Below, one piece after another: positions 1 through 15,500 of a stretch of 64,000 nt of DNA. The position numbers and the translations under genes were made by a program. This DNA is from Mugil cephalus (taxonomy: Eukaryota; Chordata; Actinopteri; Mugiliformes; Mugilidae). How positions within the stretch are numbered: position 1 is the first letter of the stretch; each line of letters starts with the position of its first letter. The stretch is taken from NCBI RefSeq assembly GCF_022458985.1, contig NC_061778.1, forward strand, positions 3,737,501 through 3,801,500, in the 5' to 3' direction. A model generated the notes under the pieces. It did not search any database. It was not told the origin of the DNA and saw only the letters and a program-made list of their open reading frames with translations.

Positions 1-513
1 AGCGGATTCATTCTGCAGCTGCAGTGAGGATCAAAACCTCATCAACGAGCTACAAGGCCACTAATTAGCACGTACTCGTTTGAGGACGTTGGGATTTAAC
101 TGTTTGTAATCCTGTTTTCAGGATTTGAAATAAATAGTTTTGTAATTTGCTGGTGAATTCACTGTTTTATATACTGTCAACACACATTTTTTTCAAAAAC
201 TACTTATTCGTCAAAGATGATGCTTAGTTTTTATACTTCTTTGGTTCTACTCAACCCAAATACCACGGAGAAATTAAAAACGCATAGTAAACTAAAGCTC
301 AGGCCTCAGGAGGTTAAATATTTTACTGTGCAAAGCATCTTCTTCTTTTTTTTTTGAGCTGTGTCATTATAAAAACCTGTTAATGATACATTATTTATAC
401 TCATCTTTGTTAAGCAGATATTAGAGATGTTACGGAGGCTACCGGCTGTACTCAGAGTGAATATTCACACGTATGGGTGCAAAGAAAATTAGCTTACAGA
501 GAGAGAATCTTAC
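1..513. other. TYW1 intron, left edge of window
   Basis: AT-rich non-coding sequence downstream of TYW1 exon 13. I looked for the next TYW1 exon on the minus strand and did not find it, so the intron runs off the left edge. Confidence 0.6.
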
Positions 514-3500
514 CTTCTCTCCAAGAGCCCTGAGGCTGTCCAGGAAGCGGGGCCAGAAGTCCTTGAACAGCGGTCGGTCAATCTTCTTCAGACTGTCCTT
601 GGTGCTGGCGTCCACACTAACATACAACTGGGTGACTGGCACCAGACTCCTGAAAATGAGGAGAAATATAGATGGATGGAAAAAAGATTAATGACGAGGG
701 TTGTTCAAAATTTAGAAAACACGTATTCTTTCATGACTGTTTTGTAAAAACAGAGTTTCCTTGAGTATCATTCAACCTTCCAATCCTCCTAAAGTGTATT
801 TCTGAGTGCACCTTCAGGTTGGGCTGAATTTAGATTCTGCAGCTCAGCTTGACTCCGTTTCTTTCGCCATATCGAGTCAATAACACATCCAGCACGCAGA
901 GACATTAAGACGCCGCATGTACTGGCGCTAAAGGAAACAGATACGGTGGACAGATGATGGGAAAAAAACGAGGCGAGGGAGAGGAACGAAAAAAATAAAA
1001 AATAAAGAGCACTTCTAATCAATATTAAAGAAGGAAAAGACATTAACTTAATAGAGTGGAGCTGCACTGAGTCAGAATCTGTAAGAGCAGCAAGACGCAG
1101 CAGTCGCACAATGAGACAAGTGTAAAAGATTAACACAGCTAAATCGGGAAGACCATTACATTTCCCACATGACTTCAGATGGGAGCCGAGCAAGACAGGC
1201 GATTATGTAAAGATACAAAACTAACCAATTAGCCAAATGAGCAACGAGACGGAGAATCGTGAAATTCAGCTGTTTTCTTGTAGGACACTCACTACAAGGA
1301 GAAGGCTTCAAATTCTAGTCGAGGTAGAATAAATTGAGCTTTTATCATGGGACAGAGACTCGATGACTCATATCAGACTCGTATCAGACGGGAAAAACGT
1401 CTGATGGTGGCTGGTGTCCTTGCCTTCAGCTTGCTCGAGGATAAGTAAGCCTGTGGCAGCCTAGTAAATATACTGCATGTGTCAGTATACTGTAAGTTCT
1501 GACTACTTGAAAGTGGACAGAGTGACATCTCAGGGACACGGAGCATATGGGAAACCATCTAGGAATTTAAAGTTTAAACTTGAAAATTCATTCTCTAACT
1601 TCAGTGTGTCAGATAACAATTGTCAATGATACGGCTGATACAGTATCTGCTTTAACATGCCATCTAATGCGGCTTGTGCATAGCCACGTTGCCCTGGAAA
1701 CGCTTGTGCCACTTTTTCCACACACACAGTGTACATTTGGAGAAAAAAAAAATAACTAAAAGAAGCGTCAGAAAGATGTATAGAGAGCTGAATAGAAGGT
1801 GCAAGTGTTCAGAATAATGACACTCTGAGGTCACCGCACTGTGTTTCCTCCTCAGACACAAACAGACATGTTGATACTTGAATCTAAAGAGCAAAGAAAG
1901 ATGTATGTTTGTGAACTGTAGGTATCGCACAGGGAAAAACATAAAAAATAAAAAGCCGACTGAGGTGGTATTGCCTCATGAATTTTTTATGCGGTTACTG
2001 TACACGGGTGAGAACTTGGCATGTGGTGAAGCTTCTGTCAAAGAAAACGTGGAGGCAGAAGCTGCGGGATTTGCAGTGCAGCAATTTTAAGGGAGTCATG
2101 CTGGGAACTGAAGAGATAAATAAAAAAAAAATATGGGTGTGGATCGTGCAAAATATGGGCCAACCTCTGGACTTGAAAAAACGAGTCAACTTGGAAGCAG
2201 TAAAACTGCAAAATCAATCCCAATAGGCCTCCACATTAAAATGTCATACAAAAGAAACGTTTTGTTCTCCTGAGCTAATTATTGCCTCTACGATGACCTT
2301 GTGCGGAGTCTACCCTGGTCTATCTGGGTCGGGGTCTGTGTGGTCGCCCATAGGTGGTTTTACCTCACCTGGGTCCTCAGTGCCCGGCCACGTTACTGGA
2401 CCTTCTAACATACTGTGGGTGTACAGGTGTGAACATGTGTGGGTGTGCATTTTGTGTGCATGCATGCGTGAGTGCATGGGTCTATATGTGAGGTGAGTTT
2501 TTATTATTTGCTGTAAGGTTTTATGTTTTTATTTTGTGTAAAGCACTTTGTATGAAAAGTTCTATATAAATAAAGTTTGATCTGATGTGATTTGAGTGGG
2601 TGAGGGGTGGGAAAAACATCGATGTGGCAATATATCGCAATATTTATTCTTCTGATACAATATTGATTTTGAAAGTCCTAATATGGATTTTAAAAGAAAA
2701 AAAGAAAAAGTCATGTTTTGGGGCCGATCACGAACAACTTCGACCGCCACTTTTTTTTTTCTGTACAAGTGCAATAACTTGGAAATGGATCATTTAGATT
2801 AATATTGTTTTTTGACTCAATTTGTCAAATGAATTATCACCGTCATCTCATGCACATATAAACAATGTGTATTTTAAGCTGCATTTAACATTTACCAGTG
2901 AACTATGTAGAATACTGCAATATATCGCAATATCATAATATCGCAATAATGTATCGTATCGTGACTCAAGTATCGTATCGATACGATACATATCGTATTG
3001 TGAATTCCTTGCCGATACCCACTCCCACTGTTCAGGGGTGAATATTTATCTGAATTCTACCAAAGCTTAGAGTCATGAATAATCGGGGCCGTGGCTGCTC
3101 TGAGTGACAGGCAGGTGCCCTCACAGGTTGCCCGACGTCTCTTTATGCGTCTTCCCCCCGAGAAAGAGTCAGTCACTAACAATTAGAGTCACCACACTGA
3201 GCTCAATCTTCATATTCTGAACAGTCAATGTTCGACGTCATCTAAAACGTTATTAATCTAAAGAGACTTTCCAGCCACTTCAGGTGATTATTAGAGAGAG
3301 AATGCATGTTAAAGGGCAGCTTCAGTGCACTCACAGAAATGCAGCTCACTTTTCTTTTGTGGTATCTTGTCATGCAAAGGTTTGCAATGCAACTCAAGGT
3401 AAAGGAGTTTGTGTGCTGCACACAGTCCTCTGCAATATATCTTTCTTTTTAAGGTTCACACAACATTTCTATGTGTAAAGATTGAATATTTAATCTTGCT

Positions 3501-6500
3501 GTCAGGGAACGAGGGAACAGGATCTAATATCCACTCACGGTTCCTTGCTTTTCGATTCATCCCCCAGACTTCAAAGATAAGTATATACTACAGGAACATA
3601 ATAAGCCCAAACAGAGGTATTTTAAGAGTAAAAAATGAAATAACAACGCCCACATGACTGTGATGTGTGTGTGTGCCCGCACCTGATTTCCTGGGGGAAC
3701 TGTGCATTGGTGACCAGGAAACTGGAGATGCGGTGGCAGTGGAGGAGGCGGATGAAGGCGTTGATTTCCGGGTACATGATAGGCTCACCCACCAAGGACA
3801 GGGCACAGTGTTTGACTGCCAAGCCTTCCTCATACCGCTCAGGCTTCACCCCGGGGACACCTGGAAGGAAGAACATTAGCGGCTGAGTAGAAGAACAATA
3901 AAACACTTCTTATAAGGAAATATAAAACACAGTGTTGCCAATGCAAAGAAAAGAATGTGAGAAATAACAGCTTGAGGTCAGGTTTTGAAGTGAGGTCAAA
4001 CCGGGTAATTATATAACCAAGCATGATACTCATGAAAGAGTAAAAGAGGAGCAGGAGGAGAGGTTTTAATTTAGACCATTTTTCCACCTTCGTAACACAA
4101 TACAAGTATTGTGCACAGTCTCAAAGTGTTGCTGCAAAATGAAAAATCCTTTAAGAGAATCAACTCTCTGTTTCCATTAGTTGTCGTATTACCAGGGGAT
4201 CAAGGGCCTGGATTGAGACCTAAATTAGATCTACTGGACATCCACTAGGAGGAGAGCTGCTGCTATAGTTACAGCACGTCGTTGACTTTAAAAGCAAATG
4301 AGGTGAATCTCTGTCAATTAATATTTTAGAAGTCTGCATTCATATTCTTTGTAAAGGTGAGGCAAATAAAGTAAATGCTGCAGAGCTGCCTTTGAAGGAC
4401 AAATTAAATCCCACTTGACTCTGTTCATAAAAGCCAAACAAAGGTGCACGTGCTTGAAAAGACTCAAAGTGTGCAAACATTTAGAGCAATACAAGTAAAG
4501 CTCCTTCGTTTTTCTTTAGCACAACAACATGTGCCAACAGACCGACACACTGATATCAGGCTACTGTGAAGGTCAGAGCTCTGCTACAGCTTCTTTATGG
4601 ATGTGTCTGTTTTTTTTGGGATTGATGTTGTCCTGCACAGATTGTTTTGACATCAGCTAGGTCAAACTGCATTACGTCCTCCGACTATTTCCGCCCTCAA
4701 GGTTGTTTAAAGAGTCTCCCTTTGTGAAGGATCAGAAGCTACAGACTTGAGTTATTATAAATAAATTCCTATGTCCTCTCAACTTGCCCTACGTTATGTT
4801 TTGTCAACACAAAAATTCCCAAATGGTTGAAAATACACCAATCAGGCGTAACATTATGACCACCTATTGCATGAGTCTCCCTTGTGCCTCATTAGAGAAT
4901 GGACCTACAGAACCATTTTGCGTCAGGCTGCATCCTGCTGCCATCAAGGAGTGTCATTGCTATAAGGTGGGGGTGTCTGGTCTGGTCTGGTGTAGGTGGG
5001 TGCTACATGTCTAAGTAACATGCACACCAGGTCCAAAAGTTGGGTGGTCATAATGTTGTGGCTGATCAGCGTACATCACCTGTCAGCTAATTTCGGTGGT
5101 TATTTTCCAGACTTATTTCTCATCTGTTTAACCTGTTTATGTGACGTGTAATTTGGTTAAAAACAGGTGAACTGTTCCTGGTGGTTCCGTCTGCTCGGTG
5201 CGTTCGGTCGGTTAAATTAAACAAATACACAGTCTAGTGGATCGGATGAAAGGGTGCAGGGTACGAGTGCATTATGCATTACGCACGAATGGAGAGAGTC
5301 AAAAAAAAAAAAAGAAATGAAAGGGCTGCGTTTCCAGCTGAGAGAATCACACAGCATATTTAATTCAAGCGGTGACTTGGCTCCCAGAGTCAGAAGAGCC
5401 TGGAGCTTCTTTATGATACGACGATGTACTCCACAGAGAGATCCTAGTGGGTTCATGTGAATTTTAACCAGACCAGAGCACAAACTCACAAACTCATGTC
5501 GGGTGGGAAGAGCCCAAGGGCTACCACCAAAGAGGACAAACTGTAGTATATTCTATGCTGAAGGCTCTTTAAGGGAACTGTGGGACCGAAGCGCCGTAAC
5601 TTACGTAAGAAGCCTATTTATACTTGTGCACTAGTCACCCTGACTCGCTCTGTAACAACACCCCCCAAACACTAGTCGGCGCCGTGTCTTTTTTTCCCCG
5701 TCGGGTTAAATTTTGTTTCCACTTCCTGATGCAACTGAAACTTTCACTGAAATTTCGGCACTCAGTTAACCTCTCTTCCTCTCGTCTTCATTGATCCACA
5801 ACAATCAATTCGGAAATTTCGGAGGAGGAGAAGCACCCGGAAATACGGTACTATCCAGTGGACCAATCACAGCTCTTGCACTCATAAGTGCATACGTGCA
5901 CATAAGTGTTATTTAAAACAAAATGCATGACAGAAATCAAACTACAAATAAAAATATCAACCAACTAGCACAAGTCTGCTTTGTTTGCATGTGCATGTGC
6001 ATTTTTTTGAGGTGTGTACTTTGTCCAGGAGGTGATTGGTGCAACAGGTCCCGGTCCTGGATCCTGATTGGCTGCAGCATGGGGGAGCACCAGGTACATA
6101 AGAAGCCAAGATGTCGGGCCGGCGCTGGCAGCAGACGATCCCTCATCACTTCCAACGCTTCCAACTGGCGAGAGTATTTATTTCTTTGTTGGAATTACTT
6201 ATTTTCTCCTGTTTATTTAGTTAGGGAGGTAAGTGCTTTGTCATCTGTTTGGGTTTATTAAGTTACTGGATTTATTTCAAGGTAGAATTGTTTTGTTATT
6301 TTGACCTTGGTCCACTGCAAGGCGATCATTCACTGACTTAATTTGTTTCATTTTTGTAAATAAATGACTTTTCTTTATATTGTGTCTTGGTGGCTACTTG
6401 GGCCCTGAGGAGCTAATCAACGTTGTGTCCCAGACGGGACATAACCCGTCCCATTAACCATTAACCACAGTGTCTTTCACCGTGTTATTTCCTCAAGAAA

Positions 6501-9500
6501 TCTGGTTTCAACAGGTATTATATCGCACTCAGGGGAAATACTTTGGGACTTTTTCCTATAATCTCCGGCCAGGTTAAGATTAAGATATGTTCTGTGTGGC
6601 TTCAGTGGTTTCAGTAATAAAGACCACAGTGAAGTCTTTACAGGGACAAATGTCTGACAAACACATCTTAACTTGCAGGCTAATAAACTTTTTTTTCATT
6701 TAATAACATTTAAACCTGCATCAAGAAGTCAAGGCAGAGGCTCTGACTTGACTAATAACACTGAAGATTTGTCTGGAGAGTCCATTGTGTGAGGAAGCAA
6801 CTGGAAAGAAGATTATGGATGATGATGCTTGTGCTTTACTCTAGCGGGTTTTTCTAGTTACAACTGTAAAGTTTTACTTTTTTTTTTATGTCAAATGTGT
6901 TTTTTTTTCTATTTTTTTCCCCTTCGGTGTGAACTGATGAAGCTTATTGTCAACATGAACGTATGAGCGCGATCGTTCCATTACAATCGTCTCAGGCAAT
7001 TATATCTGCTGACGTGCATCATGATGACTACACTGAGAATGATATTAGCTATAAAGCGGCTCTTTGAAGAACATACGTCTCCAAATGCTTTTAACATTTG
7101 GCATTTATATCATTTCCAGAGTACAATGGCTTCACTGTTTTTTTTTTTGTTTTTTTTTATTTAATGGGATCAGCAGCAGCTTTGAGGTCAGGGAGGCGGC
7201 GACATGATTGGTCGCAGGATCAAGCCGGGTCTTAAATGTACTTGGCTGGAGGTGCAGTCGGACGTGTCGGCTGAGAGACCCTTGATGTCAAAGTTGGATT
7301 TGACGGCGACATTTATAAAACAGGCCACAGCGTCAGTGAGAGTAAGAGCAGCGTCTGGTTCTAAGGGAAATAAACGGCACAGACTTGTGTATGAAAATGA
7401 ATAGAACCAAAAAGAAACTAAACAAAGGGTGATTTTTTTCTGTATCAGGACTCTAAACCAATTAATATCCTTCTTAAAATCTTTAAAAATCCATCTGGAA
7501 AACAGATAATTGTCAATTTAGAGTCGTTTTAATAAATGTGAGAAAAGCTGCCATGTTCCAAAAAAAAGAAAAAAGGAAAAAGAAATGTGTTGAGGGCACA
7601 CTCGCTGGATTCATTCTGTTTTTACTGAGCTCTGGACGGACAACCAGCCGTGCTCAGCCAACACTAGTAGCTGCCAGAGAAAGAGTCCCAAATGCCAGCG
7701 GTATTAGTAGTAAAATTGAGCTAAAAGAAAATTGGTACAGACGGAGCCTCTTCTTTGATTTCCAACTGTTACATATTCCCATTTTTTTTTTAAACTCAGC
7801 TAACACTCAGAGAAAGTGAGGTTACAAAATAAAACAAAAAAAAAAAAGTTAATATAAAATGTTAAAGTACTGTAACGGGGCCAGACGGGGACGTGAAACG
7901 CTGTGTGGTCCGTGTGGTAGTTGAGAGGTGATTTACGAGGCCGTGCAGCAACTGTGCGACAGAACAGCAGGGACATCGGCAGCATTTTAATTTTCCGTCT
8001 GCTCCATTAAACACAAGGTTACCAGAGGTCAAACGCAGCTAAACTGAGGAGGTTTTTCTTTTTCTACACGCGGCGTGACGGCTGATGATGTACAGTTAAC
8101 AGTCTGAGAGGCTGATGGATTAAAAACCAGCGGTCGCACAGAGATGACGTCTGCGCGTCTTTCTCACCTACCTCTGAACTGTCGGATCATGTTCTGGTGC
8201 TTCTCCACGGCCTCCTGGAGGATCGTCTCCGCAGGGTCCATCTTCCAGCGCCACTCTGTGCCCACGGGGTTCGTGTGGTGTCTGTTAGTGGACCACAAAC
8301 AAGAGGAGATGAGCACGAATAGCATGTTTTCACTGGCTGCTGGAAGACCGGGTATCAGTCAGGAACGGGCGATAACTTATTGTACACGAAATACCACCTA
8401 AAACAATCCCCACGATAAGCTAAAATAAACTCAAGAAGATGATGTAGGCGCGTAGCTGATCCGTGGCCAACAGCTAAACGAGGCTCCTCATCAATAAAAT
8501 GGAACTGGTTCAGATATCAGAAGGTGGATGTGGAACAAACCTGTCCCATATGCACAGATAATGGTTAATAAAGGATAGAAACACAACAAATTTATTCTAG
8601 CACCTGAAGTACAACCACCAGCAAATGAGTCAGGAAAATCAGCAACACAAGAAATTTATTCTACCAGACGTCCCCGATTGAATAAAGGAAAAAAAAATGT
8701 TGCACGCAGGCTACAATTATTACGGTAGTTAGTCTAACTGCTAGTGGCATCACAGACATAGCAGTTTAAATATGAATGAATATGTCAAAATAATTGTTCC
8801 TGTTTCTTCATTTCATCTTGATAACCCTCTAATATTTACATTTAAATGTCCCCAGATTTTATTTAAGAAATCTGGTCCAGTCGACTCCATACGAGAAGTA
8901 AAGCAAGAGATGGAAAGATAGAACAGAACGGAAGGGATTTTGCATGTTGCCGTTCTCTCGTTTGATTAGTCGCTACAGTTTTCTCCACAGCTTCCTACTT
9001 AAACCTGTGGTTAAGCAGCTTATTTGACTGTGGGGACCATCAAGACAGAACGTAGTGACAGACTGAGTCTGTCAGAATATTTATTTCATGACAAATTTTT
9101 TAGCCCACATCACAAAAACCCTAACAGATCATGACTTGAAGGAAAAGCTGTAGAAAAGTCATGTCCAGATGTTAGTTAATGTTTGCTTAGATGTATTTCC
9201 AGCAGTACGGTTTATTTATGCAGGAATGTAGAAACATTCCCACTATGCTGCATGGAACAGGAACAGCTCCCTATGTAGGTAAAAAGGCCTCTCATCATTC
9301 TGAGGTGATGGAAAAGCCCTGTTGACATGGGACTAGTTTAACCGGGGACCTCTAGTAATTTTACAAAAAAACTGTAAAAATTACACCTCAAATGACTCAT
9401 CCTATTTCTCCTAACACAGACGACATGTGATAATATTAATCCAGCATCTCTGTGATTTGAATATGTTTATTTTTTCTGCTTCTTTTTGCTCAAGAATTAT

Positions 9501-12500
9501 GAAGGATGTGCTTTAAATCAAAGCATGGACAAATGTTTGCATGAAAAGTCACTGACCCATTCACAGAGAAAAATTGAAAACCATCAGATGAACGAAATTT
9601 TAAAATTTAATTAATATATAATTTAATTATTAATTCTTTTTTAAAAATGCAATAAATATTATTGTAAATAATGATATAAAACAATAAATCATTTATTACT
9701 CATACCACCTCTCACATTACAAGTAAATATAATATAATATAATATAATATAATATAATATAATATAATATAATATAATATAATATAATATAATCCCACAT
9801 TTAAATACTGATAAGTAGTTCATAAATTCTCCCCCGGGATAAAATCAGTGATGTTTTATTTTTAAAAATACATCATTTATTATTAATCTGAATTTTCAAA
9901 ATAACCAAAGCAGTCACAAAGTCTGTCTGAAATGTTTTAGGGTGTGAATCGGACGTAGCAGAGACATCATAACCATAGAATTTGCTTATTCTGTGCAAAT
10001 GCTCCATGTGAATCAGCTGTTTTTCTTCTATCTATACTAATAATGAATCCTACCAACGCGTCCCTTAAAGAAGCATGAACACATTTCACAGGTTAAAGAA
10101 AAACAAACTGCTCCTCCTTCCAGTGTTAATGACGCCTTGTAACTGTCCAGACGTGATGTCTTACGTGCAGTAACAAAATCCTGAGGCGTCACAAACTGCA
10201 GACGGTCTAATCACATGCATATGCGCACAGTAACGTCTCATACGCCACAGCTGCCCTTAAATATCTAATTCCACCTGTTGTTAACGGAGAGGGCAGCAGC
10301 TACAAAGCCTCCGTGCCCCTGGAATTTCTTATTTCCTGTCATCCCACATAGGCGCATTAAGAGCGCGCGGCATATCCGCGGTGACAGCGAGGCGGTTTCA
10401 CCGTGGCACAGTCTGGCAGCGACCTTTCAGAGCTCAACACAGTCGCTTCTTTCAAAATGGAACTTGAGGGGAGTGAAAGGCCCGATCTGTCGCCGGTGTC
10501 ACGATGAATCAGCGTCCACACGGAGGCCTCGCAGTCATGCTGGCCATTAGTCCTCTACGTGCAAATCATTACGCTGTTTGCCTCAGCGAGGTCTTTGGTA
10601 AAGATGTAAACAAGTCTGGACGATTTAGGCAATAATCCCTAAATGAAAGGAAATAGATCCTCCACTACTATAGATAGATTCTATTAAAGATTAAGGAACC
10701 ATACACTGCACTAATGTGACACCATAAAACTAGAATTATCTGTGTTTAATCTATCAGTAAAAAACAATATGAAGACTATAAATATTAAACATCATTCACT
10801 TTAGCTGTTCTTGTTGGACATATTTGCTTTATAGTTTGGGGACGTGTGAGCTTTGTCGTCAAAATAATTTTAAAAAATACGACGGGGATGTTGCTTCTTA
10901 TGCAACCAAAGGCTCCAACATGATCAGTCAATACGACTTCGACCACAAACAGAAACCATAAAGCAGAGGCATCCAACACGCTGGCTGATCATGTGTCATT
11001 GATAAAATGTTTTAGATCACGATCCTTCGATGTTTTTCCAAACTGATGGAGAGATTAAAAGGCAACAGTGGTGTCAATATGCATTTGGGATTTGACCTGG
11101 GGACTAAATATGTTTAATATGAACCTGAACAGAGTCAGCGGGTAATATGCAGCCTCGTGATTGGCTCAGCAGCGATAGGGGGCGGAGCCTACTGTGCACA
11201 GGAGGCTTAGATTGTGGCGCCCTGTGTGAAACTGTGCGTTGTCTGCAGAACCTCTGCAGACCTCCTGATGAAGACCTGTGTTTAAGATGTTAGTGCTTCA
11301 TTTATCTGTTGTATAACAAACAGCAACGCAACATGCCCTCACTTCAGTGACACACATCCACAGCCTCGCACAACATCAACAACAACCCAAGACGACTGTC
11401 CGTCTTAAAGGGACAGCGTCGTTTTTCTGAAGGAGCAGAGCAACAGTTTTTCTTCTTAGAAAAATAAAAACAAAGAGCTTTTAACACTGTGTACACCACC
11501 AATTAAAAGTTTGAACACAGTTACTCGTTCAACTCAATGAGACGATGGGTTGAAATGTAAATGTGCTAAAAAATGTGTGGGCAGCCCTCCCTCAGTGAGA
11601 TAAACCATTATTTAAAACAAACTGCAGGAATTTAAGTGATCGAACGCCAAGAAACTATTTCACCTTATTCCACTTTTGTTGAGTAGATTCTACTACAGTA
11701 ACAAGTGATATAGACATAAAAAAACCCTTAAAAATCTGATATTAATTCATAAAATACTAGGATAGATTAGTAAATGTATGTTATCTACTGCATCTTCTCA
11801 CCGTTAGAAACTAGTCATGGGAAAAGATTCAAACATTTAGTTTGAGAAGAAGATCTGTGGCAGAACGTTGAATCTAAAACGTATGACGACAGAAAAGAAG
11901 TGGCAAAGCAAAGACATATGCAACATGGGCCAATTACCTGTAAAATATTGTGCAAAAATCACAAATTAGTAACTAAGTAGTTTGGAAATGAATTGATAAT
12001 GAATTGAATCAAATCAAGTCCTTGTGAATCACAAGTGAATTGTGTTAGAAAATCAGTACCCGGCTCAAGATTCTCCTTAACGATGTAAAAACTGGAAACG
12101 TAATGTAAATGGACCCAGTCCAGGGACGTACCTCCAGCAGAAGACACACTTGTTGGCGCAGGCGAGGCTGGGCGTGGTCTCCATACACCGGTGGGACTCG
12201 ATGCCATAGAAAGTGTGTTTGTAACAACCTCCTCTCCCTCGTAGCATCGACTGACCAACAGAGACGACGCCCTCAGTGAGATTCATGCATTCAGTTTATA
12301 CATTAAACTTAACAAAACTCCCTTTACCTTAGTCCAGCGACAGAGCTTCACCCCTGAGTGACTTCCAATCAGTTTATATCCTGCACAGAAAGAAGACGCC
12401 CGTCAGACAGTAAACACCTTGACGACAGATTTACCGCGCAGAAAGGTTTAATGTTACACTTTCTTTGAGCGGCACATCAACACAGAAGTGAATGTCGCAT

Positions 12501-15500
12501 CTCAAGGCTGCTTAAGAGTGTGACAGGATGGACGATTAAGAGTTTCACATGCACTTTCTTTTCACACAAGTGTGCATCTTTGTGCTCTAAATACCACGAG
12601 CTGCAGACGTCCACGCTTTCTGAAGCTTTGAGACAGAAAGTGGCTTTTCAGGTGCAGGGAGTCATTCACAAACACAGCAGCCTTACAGGGAAGTCAGGTG
12701 GTAGCATGTTTTTTATTATTATTCTGGAAGCTTGGTGTTGTAGCTGCTATTAAACCCTTGTAAATGAGACAAAATCTAATTAAAACACAGCAGCAGGTAG
12801 TGTACGAGCTCTAAACGCTTGATGCTAGATGAGTCAAACGTTTTTAATCGAGGCTACTGTAGAAAAAGGCAGAGCAGTGAAAATTCTTTTATTTAATACT
12901 TGCTAGCGCGCCACTGATCAAGGACACTCTGTTGATAAGTAGTAGAGTACAAATGCGCACACACACACGAATCTATTTCTTGTTCTCTTCAGGGATAAAT
13001 CCAGGCTGACCACCATCAAATAGTTTACATCAAAAATCCAAAACCACATTTAGGAGCTGGACATGTTGGCAGTAACCTGTCGTGTGTGTTGTTTCTTTCA
13101 AAGGAAAAGTTTCTTTCCACGTCCTCTGAGAAATGGCATCCGCTACTTTGATGTTTTATGTGAGATATGAGACAAAAAATCTTTTCCTGGAGGTATCGTG
13201 ATAAAGCCTGAAGGTTCTTCATCCGTCCGTATGGAAACGCTTCGATATTAATCGACACGTGTAACACAAACTCTCTGTGCATCAATCAAAATGAAATAGA
13301 TATTTAAAACACGGTTTGCCTCCTTCTCACCTGGTTCTCAACCAGAGGAAAATAAAATCTTTTACATCATTGAAAAAAAAGATCATATGACATTTATAGA
13401 AACAGGTTTATCTGAGTTTATTCTAGTGTAGTTTACCGTACTTTATTAACAGATCTCACTCCTGGGTTGCATTGTTTACACAAACTGCAGTGTGCATGCA
13501 CCATTCATTTCTCTATGATGCTCTTATTGTGAAACATCTGCAGGGAAACTGAATAATGTGCACGTTCAGGTTAGCTCTTGAAATTATGCTAAGCTAATTT
13601 GTGATCCTCAGGGTAGATCAAAAATATGCAGAGAAAGGTTGAGAACCACTGCTCTATGAGACCAGCAGGAGAAGATGCAGTGGTAGAATATGAACAATGC
13701 GTCTGATACTTTGAGCTGAAACTTGAAAGAATTACATGAAACCTGCAGCACCTCCTAAGAACCTCTAGCAGCACCTAAAGCTATTTTTAAATCTAAACCA
13801 ACTCTTGCTGCTCCTATTATTTCATTTCTCGCCTTTGCTGAAAATAGGTACACAAGAAAGTTTTAATCTCCTGATCCCTGTGGATGCCAAAACATTTTTT
13901 CTACTATATTAAAACTTTCTTGGACGCTTCTCAAGAGCGTCGGTCATGTGCGACTTTTTAACATCCAGTAAAAAAAAAAAATTGGCTTCCAAGACTGAAC
14001 GCCGTTAAAAACAATGCCAGAACTTTCATCCTTTCATGCTTTTTATTCCAAATGAGACAAACTTCCCACCAGGGCTGACGGCTGCCAACATAAACACCAT
14101 GAAACAGGTCAACATTTGGTCGAATGAAGTGAAGTCTCGCTTCCAGGGTCCTATTTATAGAGCGTTGTGTGAGATAACAATGGGGGGTTATTGGCTGAAA
14201 AACGCCTGGTTTGTGCCACACTAGTGAATGGGCAAGTAGATAAAAGAGCAGAAATAATAGTAACATATATAATAGTAACAGAGTCAACAATCAACACGAT
14301 TAGCATTTTATCAGAATATATAAATATTAGGGATTTAATTCAGTTTCTGATATTGAGTTAATGATACGATTTTATCACTGTTCTATTTGTTACATATGCT
14401 GTTTTTTTTAAGGTCGTCATTCATTTTACATCTCAGCTGATTTGTATCGTCAAACATTTATACGCATCGTTACATCTCTAATAAATACAGAGCGATAATA
14501 AGTTTTACGCTCGCAGACAGACGACAATTTCCCACCGTTTTAATCAAAGTTAAATAATCCAATTATAAAAAAGATTAGGTGGAAAGTTAGTGTAATTACT
14601 GTCTAGTCTGGAAATGCAGATGTGTCTCCATTAAAAGAAATCAGTGTTTGCTTTTGCAGAACTGGACTGCACGACATCAATAAGTGTCATTAACAACAAA
14701 AAAAATAAAAAATACACATTTCTTAGCCTCACACTTCTCCTCATGTGGCACATTTGACCAGCTTTAAATAGCGACTCTGTCTCTGTCGGGAGAAAGGTGG
14801 GAACACGATGCAATTTCAGCACCGGAATAACTGAAGCATCTCTCCAGGGGTCACCTGTATCAGTGCCTGTGCTGCACAGAGAACATGGAGAACATCTCCG
14901 TTTGTGAGTGAGGGGAGATACTTAAAATTAAAAAGCAAACAAAAAAATATTAAACTGATATCGTGGCTTGTGTGTGTTGGGCGGTACGACCAAATATGTA
15001 TATCACGGTATTTTTCAAAATTCTGACGGTATCGCGGTATATTGTGGTATTTTTTTTCATGCATAATCACGTGTTCACAACATTTTCTACTGGTTTATAG
15101 AGGAATTAATGCAGTAGATTGACTAAGGATGAACTATTTTACGATGATGATGAGTAAATATTGTAGAATAATCGAAAACTAGCAGTAAAACTGGTTTGTG
15201 TGGCACCGTGTTAGCGCTGACTGCTGATGTGGAAATTTACAGCTCAGAGATAAAAAAAAAATATATATATATAGAAAAAAAAAGAATTAAATGTTATCAA
15301 GATGAAATGAAGAATAAGGGACAATTGCGGTTTAATTTATTTTGACATATTTAAACACATTTAAACTACTATGTCTGTGATGTCAACAGCAGCGCGACCG
15401 GCTACCGTAATAACTGTAGTCTGCGCGCAACATTTTTTTTTTTGTTACTCATTCATAAAAAGATAAAATTGGGGATATTTTCAGGGACAGCTTTAGTCCG